Shown here: in pieces, positions 31,381 through 33,838 of the stretch
How the letters are laid out: every line of letters starts with the position of its first letter
Position numbering within the stretch: the stretch's first letter is position 1
Assembly: GCA_020073325.1 (NCBI GenBank)
Contig: JAIQFJ010000015.1
Location: 1-33,838 of the forward strand
Length of the DNA: 33,838 nucleotides
Source: Terriglobia bacterium
GTDB lineage: Bacteria; Acidobacteriota; Terriglobia; Bryobacterales; Bryobacteraceae
Direction of reading: 5' to 3'
The notes under the pieces: generated by a model
Told to the model about the DNA's origin: nothing
The model's input: only the letters and a program-made list of their open reading frames with translations
Database searches by the model: none
Program-made: the position numbers and the translations under genes

Positions 31381-31958
31381 CACGCGTCGGAGTGGTGACG
31401 ACGTCGGCGTTGCTGCGCGCGGGCCTGGAGTCCGTCGTCGAGCTGACCGGCTCAGCCGAAACGCTTCAAGAGGCCGCCGAGCTGAGCGCTGACGTGATCG
31501 TGGTCGATTGGGATCACGAGCAGGCCCAGGAGCTGATCGAGTTCGCCTCCGATGCTCCTCCGCTGATCGTTCTGGCCGTCGATCCGCAGCCGCCGTGGCT
31601 CGGGGAGGGGTTGCGCGCAGGAATTCGCGGCGTTCTGCCGCGCGATGCGTCGACGGCGGAAATCGCTGCCGCGATCGATGCGGCCGCTGCAGGATTGGTC
31701 GTGCTGCATCCCGACGCGGTCGACAATGCGGCGGTTCGGACAAGGGCCGTGGCGCAGGGCGAGGCGTTGAGTCCGCGCGAAATCGAGGTGCTGCGACTGG
31801 TCGCCGAAGGATCGAGTAACAAAGAGATCGCCTGGAAACTCAGCATCTCCGAGCATACGGTGAAATTTCATCTGAACTCGATCCTGTCGAAAATGCACGC
31901 GGGGAGTCGGACGGAGGCGGTGATGCTCGGGTTGAGGCAAGGCTTGATTCCGCTGTAG
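31377..31958 (+). CDS. LuxR/NarL-type regulator with degenerate receiver domain
   Basis: The gene starts at GTG 31377 within GTGA, coupled to the protease; the ORF-track entry at 30705 reads through the protease in another frame. The 193-residue protein has a receiver-like N-terminal domain and a complete LuxR-type helix-turn-helix (LSPREIEVLRLVAEGSSNKE, SISEHTVKFHLNSILSKM). The receiver seems inactive in the normal way: the acidic pair is replaced by Thr8-Thr9 (VGVVTTSALL), the usual Lys is Arg89 (VLPRDAS), and the Thr/Ser after strand 4 is missing (IVLAVDP). Asp44 (VVDWD) remains. It may be controlled by proteolysis or partner binding instead of phosphorylation. Confidence 0.9.
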   Translation: MTRVGVVTTSALLRAGLESVVELTGSAETLQEAAELSADVIVVDWDHEQAQELIEFASDAPPLIVLAVDPQPPWLGEGLRAGIRGVLPRDASTAEIAAAIDAAAAGLVVLHPDAVDNAAVRTRAVAQGEALSPREIEVLRLVAEGSSNKEIAWKLSISEHTVKFHLNSILSKMHAGSRTEAVMLGLRQGLIPL

Positions 31959-31964
31959 TAACCT

Positions 31965-32076
31965 GTGGGGCCGGTCGCCAGACCGGCAAGCCGGTTGTGA
32001 AACCGGCTGGTCTTTGATTTTTCAGTCGATTGCGTACTTGACTGGAAAAGAAAGCCGGTCTTGCGACCGGCCCCAC
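31965..32076. repeat. Nested inverted repeat (outer 23-base arms with two inner hairpins)
   Basis: The outer arms GTGGGGCCGGTCGCCAGACCGGC and GCCGGTCTTGCGACCGGCCCCAC pair at 22 of 23 positions across 66 bases. Inside are AGCCGGTT-GTGA-AACCGGCT (31989-32008, perfect) and a weaker hairpin TTTTTCAGTC with GACTGGAAAA (32018-32049). It fills the gap between the LuxR-type gene and the convergent transketolase gene. It may be a bidirectional terminator, a MITE-like element or a structured RNA. No transposase or target duplication is seen. Confidence 0.75.
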
Positions 32077-32092
32077 GATGTTTTTCAAGGGA

Positions 32093-33811
32093 CTAGGCTG
32101 ACACTGCGGCGATGATTGATTTTGCGGAGATGCCGTAGTGTTCCAGCAGCTCTTCGGGCTTGCCGCTATGCGGAATATCACGCACCGCGAGCCGCTGGAC
32201 AGGGCCGCCGACGGCCAGACTCACGGCGTCGCCGATCCCGCCGTGGACATAGTGATCCTCAACCGTGATCACGCGGCCTCCGCACTCGCGCGCGCATTCG
32301 CGCAACGTGTCGACATCGATCGGCTGAACACTGAACAGATCGACGACGGTGAAGTTCTTGAGTTGATCCCACGCCTTCAAAGCTTCGAACAGCGTCACGC
32401 CGGCCGCGACCACGCAGGCACGATCGCCGCGGCGCAGCACCTTCGCCTTGCCGAGCTCGAATCGCTCCGTCGAAGGATAAATCACCGGAGTCTTCGGACG
32501 GCTGGTGCGAATATATACGGGTCCATGGATCGCCGACGCGAGTTCCACGGCGCGCCACGCGCTCACCGCGTCCGATGGATAGAACACCGCGAAATCCGGC
32601 TGCGCCGTGGTCATCGCAAGATCTTCCAGACCCATCTGTGACGGCCCATCCTCGCCGATCGAAATTCCGGCGTGCGTCCCGACCAGCTTGATGTTCGATC
32701 CGCTGATCGCCGCCATGCGCATGAAGTCGTAGGCGCGCGTGAAAAAACACGCGAAGGTGGCCGCGAACGGAATTTTCTGCGCCGCCGCCAGCCCCATCGC
32801 CGCGCCCACCATGTTCTGCTCGGCGATAAACATTTCGAAAAACCGCTCCGGTGCGACCTTTTCGAACTCTTCCGTGTACGTGGAGTTCTTCACGTCGCCG
32901 TCGAGCGTCACGACTAACGGATTCGCTTTGCCGAGCGCGGCAAGGGCCATTGCGAATGCCTTGCGCGTCGCCTCCGGCTGCGACTCCGGCGACCATGGTG
33001 GATCGCCGACGGCCGTCGGACGCGCGGATTGCGCAGGATTTCCCGTGGGAAGCTGCGGTGTCCACGTCGCGCCGTTCTGGCCGAGCTGCTTTTCCAGTGC
33101 CGCGATCACTTTGTCGGCCTTCGCTTTGTCGAGAGCCTGTCCGTGAAATCCGTTGTGATCCGCCTCGCCCGGAATTCCGTGGCCCTTGATCGTTCGCGCC
33201 AGCACCACCGTAGGGCGATGCGGCGTTTCCGCGGCGCGATGATAGGCGTCGAGCAGCGCATCGACATCGTGACCATCCACCACGATCGCGTTCCAGCCGA
33301 AGGCCTCGAAGCGGCGGCGATACGCTTCCATGTCGTGGCCCTCCATCGTCTCGCCGCTCTGGCCCAGCCGGTTGACATCGATCGTCGCGCAAAGATTGTC
33401 GAGCTTTTGATAGGCCGCCGAGTGCGCCGCTTCCCAGACCGATCCTTCGGCCGATTCGCCGTCGCCCATCAGCACGTAAATCCGTCGCTGCGATTTGTCG
33501 AGCCGGGCCGCGAGCGCCATTCCCACTCCGACGGAAAGTCCCTGGCCGAGCGATCCGGTCGCCACTGGAACAAACGGCAGCCGCGGCGTCGGGTGACCTT
33601 CCAGATTCGACCCGAGCGTCCGCAGCTTCAGCAATTCGTCGCGCGGAAACAAACCGGCCTCGGCCCAGGCCGCGTAGAGAATCGGCGCTGCGTGACCTTT
33701 CGACAGAATGAAGACGTCGTTACGCGGATCGCGCGGATTTTTCGGATCGTAACGCATCACCGAAAAAAACAGCGTGGAAATGATTTCTGCCGCCGAGGTC
33801 GAACTAGTTGG
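32093..33811 (-). CDS. tkt: Transketolase, truncated at the N-terminus by the window end
   Basis: Transketolase moves two-carbon units between pentose and other sugar phosphates with thiamine diphosphate. From about 33811 leftward the frame reads PTSSTSAAEIISTLFFSVMR, then YDPKNPRDPRNDVFILSKGH, VATGSLGQGLSVGVGMALA, the cofactor motif LMGDGESAEGSVWEA, DGDVKNSTYTEEF and FIAEQNMVGAAMGLAA (catalytic Glu) and a C-terminal domain with AGVTLFEALKAWDQ. The subgroup resembles the transketolases related to animal TKT. The ORF track starts at a GTG at 33760, but similarity continues upstream to about 33811, where an in-frame stop follows at 33826 in low-complexity sequence. About 30 N-terminal residues, up to the GSGHP-type motif, are missing. 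Convergent with the LuxR-type gene. Confidence 0.95.
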   Translation of the reverse strand, partial: PTSSTSAAEIISTLFFSVMRYDPKNPRDPRNDVFILSKGHAAPILYAAWAEAGLFPRDELLKLRTLGSNLEGHPTPRLPFVPVATGSLGQGLSVGVGMALAARLDKSQRRIYVLMGDGESAEGSVWEAAHSAAYQKLDNLCATIDVNRLGQSGETMEGHDMEAYRRRFEAFGWNAIVVDGHDVDALLDAYHRAAETPHRPTVVLARTIKGHGIPGEADHNGFHGQALDKAKADKVIAALEKQLGQNGATWTPQLPTGNPAQSARPTAVGDPPWSPESQPEATRKAFAMALAALGKANPLVVTLDGDVKNSTYTEEFEKVAPERFFEMFIAEQNMVGAAMGLAAAQKIPFAATFACFFTRAYDFMRMAAISGSNIKLVGTHAGISIGEDGPSQMGLEDLAMTTAQPDFAVFYPSDAVSAWRAVELASAIHGPVYIRTSRPKTPVIYPSTERFELGKAKVLRRGDRACVVAAGVTLFEALKAWDQLKNFTVVDLFSVQPIDVDTLRECARECGGRVITVEDHYVHGGIGDAVSLAVGGPVQRLAVRDIPHSGKPEELLEHYGISAKSIIAAVSA

Positions 33812-33838
33812 GTTGAGGGTTGTTTAGGGTTTGTTTGT
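33806..33838. other. C-free terminal sequence, probable contig-end artefact
   Basis: The last 33 bases (AGTTGGGTTGAGGGTTGTTT and on) contain no C at all in a GC-rich genome, and they interrupt transketolase exactly where conserved sequence should continue (Gly-His before Pro-Thr-Ser-Ser). An in-frame stop results. Most easily explained as low-quality sequence at an assembly end. Confidence 0.55.

Noticed and set aside
30361-31743. 460-residue minus-strand ORF opposite the second protease and LuxR gene
   Set aside because: Composition typical of an antisense frame in GC-rich DNA, and the opposite strand has clear domains.
33806-33838. Telomere-like TTTAGGG word at the right end
   Set aside because: Only one copy in a short C-free stretch; this is a bacterial chromosome and an assembly artefact is simpler.
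1-33838. CRISPR array, tRNA or rRNA genes
   Set aside because: No regularly spaced direct repeats, no cloverleaf with a CCA-type end and no conserved rRNA sequence were seen in the gaps.

Overview
The window reads as a GC-rich Gram-negative chromosome, most likely an acidobacterium of the Solibacter/Bryobacter type. Lipid A genes (fabZ-lpxA-lpxI) show an outer membrane. Three features are typical of Acidobacteria: an ADOP/MacB-like orphan permease, a remnant of the TIGR03437 C-terminal domain known from Solibacter, and a cytochrome c/copper-monooxygenase-like protein paired with a secreted partner. This assignment is inference from gene content. Gene density is high, many start/stop codons overlap, and I saw no tRNA, rRNA or CRISPR array.

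Layout. 1-3055: a partial M20 peptidase runs leftward, opposite the fabZ-lpxA-lpxI cluster; a DUF433/DUF5615 toxin-antitoxin-like pair follows. 3059-5417: lepA on the minus strand, then a gene graveyard holding an IS1-like transposase remnant and a frameshifted TIGR03437 tail. 5418-7302: ribH, nusB, a TrmJ-like rRNA/tRNA methyltransferase and a 76-residue protein, rightward. 7358-9985: a compact leftward operon of a B12-binding mutase subunit, a NYN-LOTUS RNA-binding protein, ridA and DUF5946. 10078-12769: a frameshifted gene, a hairpin repeat, a secreted AbgB-like M20 amidohydrolase and a GNAT acetyltransferase. 12865-16050: phosphoketolase and a lipoprotein-like or secreted protein. 16055-20501: a patatin-like phospholipase, a Tat-exported Gfo/Idh/MocA oxidoreductase, a badly eroded AlbA_2-type gene and a methyltransferase. 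20555-25552: a translationally coupled pair (cytochrome c/Cu-monooxygenase-like protein and a secreted protein) and the ADOP permease. 25795-31958: rpiB and then a regulatory block. 32093-end: transketolase, cut off at the end of the window.

The most interesting block is 26350-31958. A soluble double-PAS histidine kinase, a single-domain receiver and an NtrC-type sigma-54 activator overlap end to end by 4 bases. They are followed by two coupled trypsin-like (HtrA-type) proteases with no export signal, and then by a LuxR-type regulator whose receiver domain has lost the usual acidic pocket and lysine. The overlaps (TAATG, GTGA) make the last three genes a single unit, which suggests an intracellular protease-regulator module that I do not recognise as a described system.

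Several intergenic spaces carry dispersed hairpin repeats (two copies of a GGTCGCGGTTC family plus a relative; two copies of a GCGGAGCT-core hairpin; one nested 112-base structure). Decay is visible in five places: the IS1 remnant, the TIGR03437 tail, the 10078-10507 gene, the AlbA_2 gene and possibly the shortened DUF5615 toxin. The last 33 bases contain no C and break the transketolase frame, as a contig-end artefact would.
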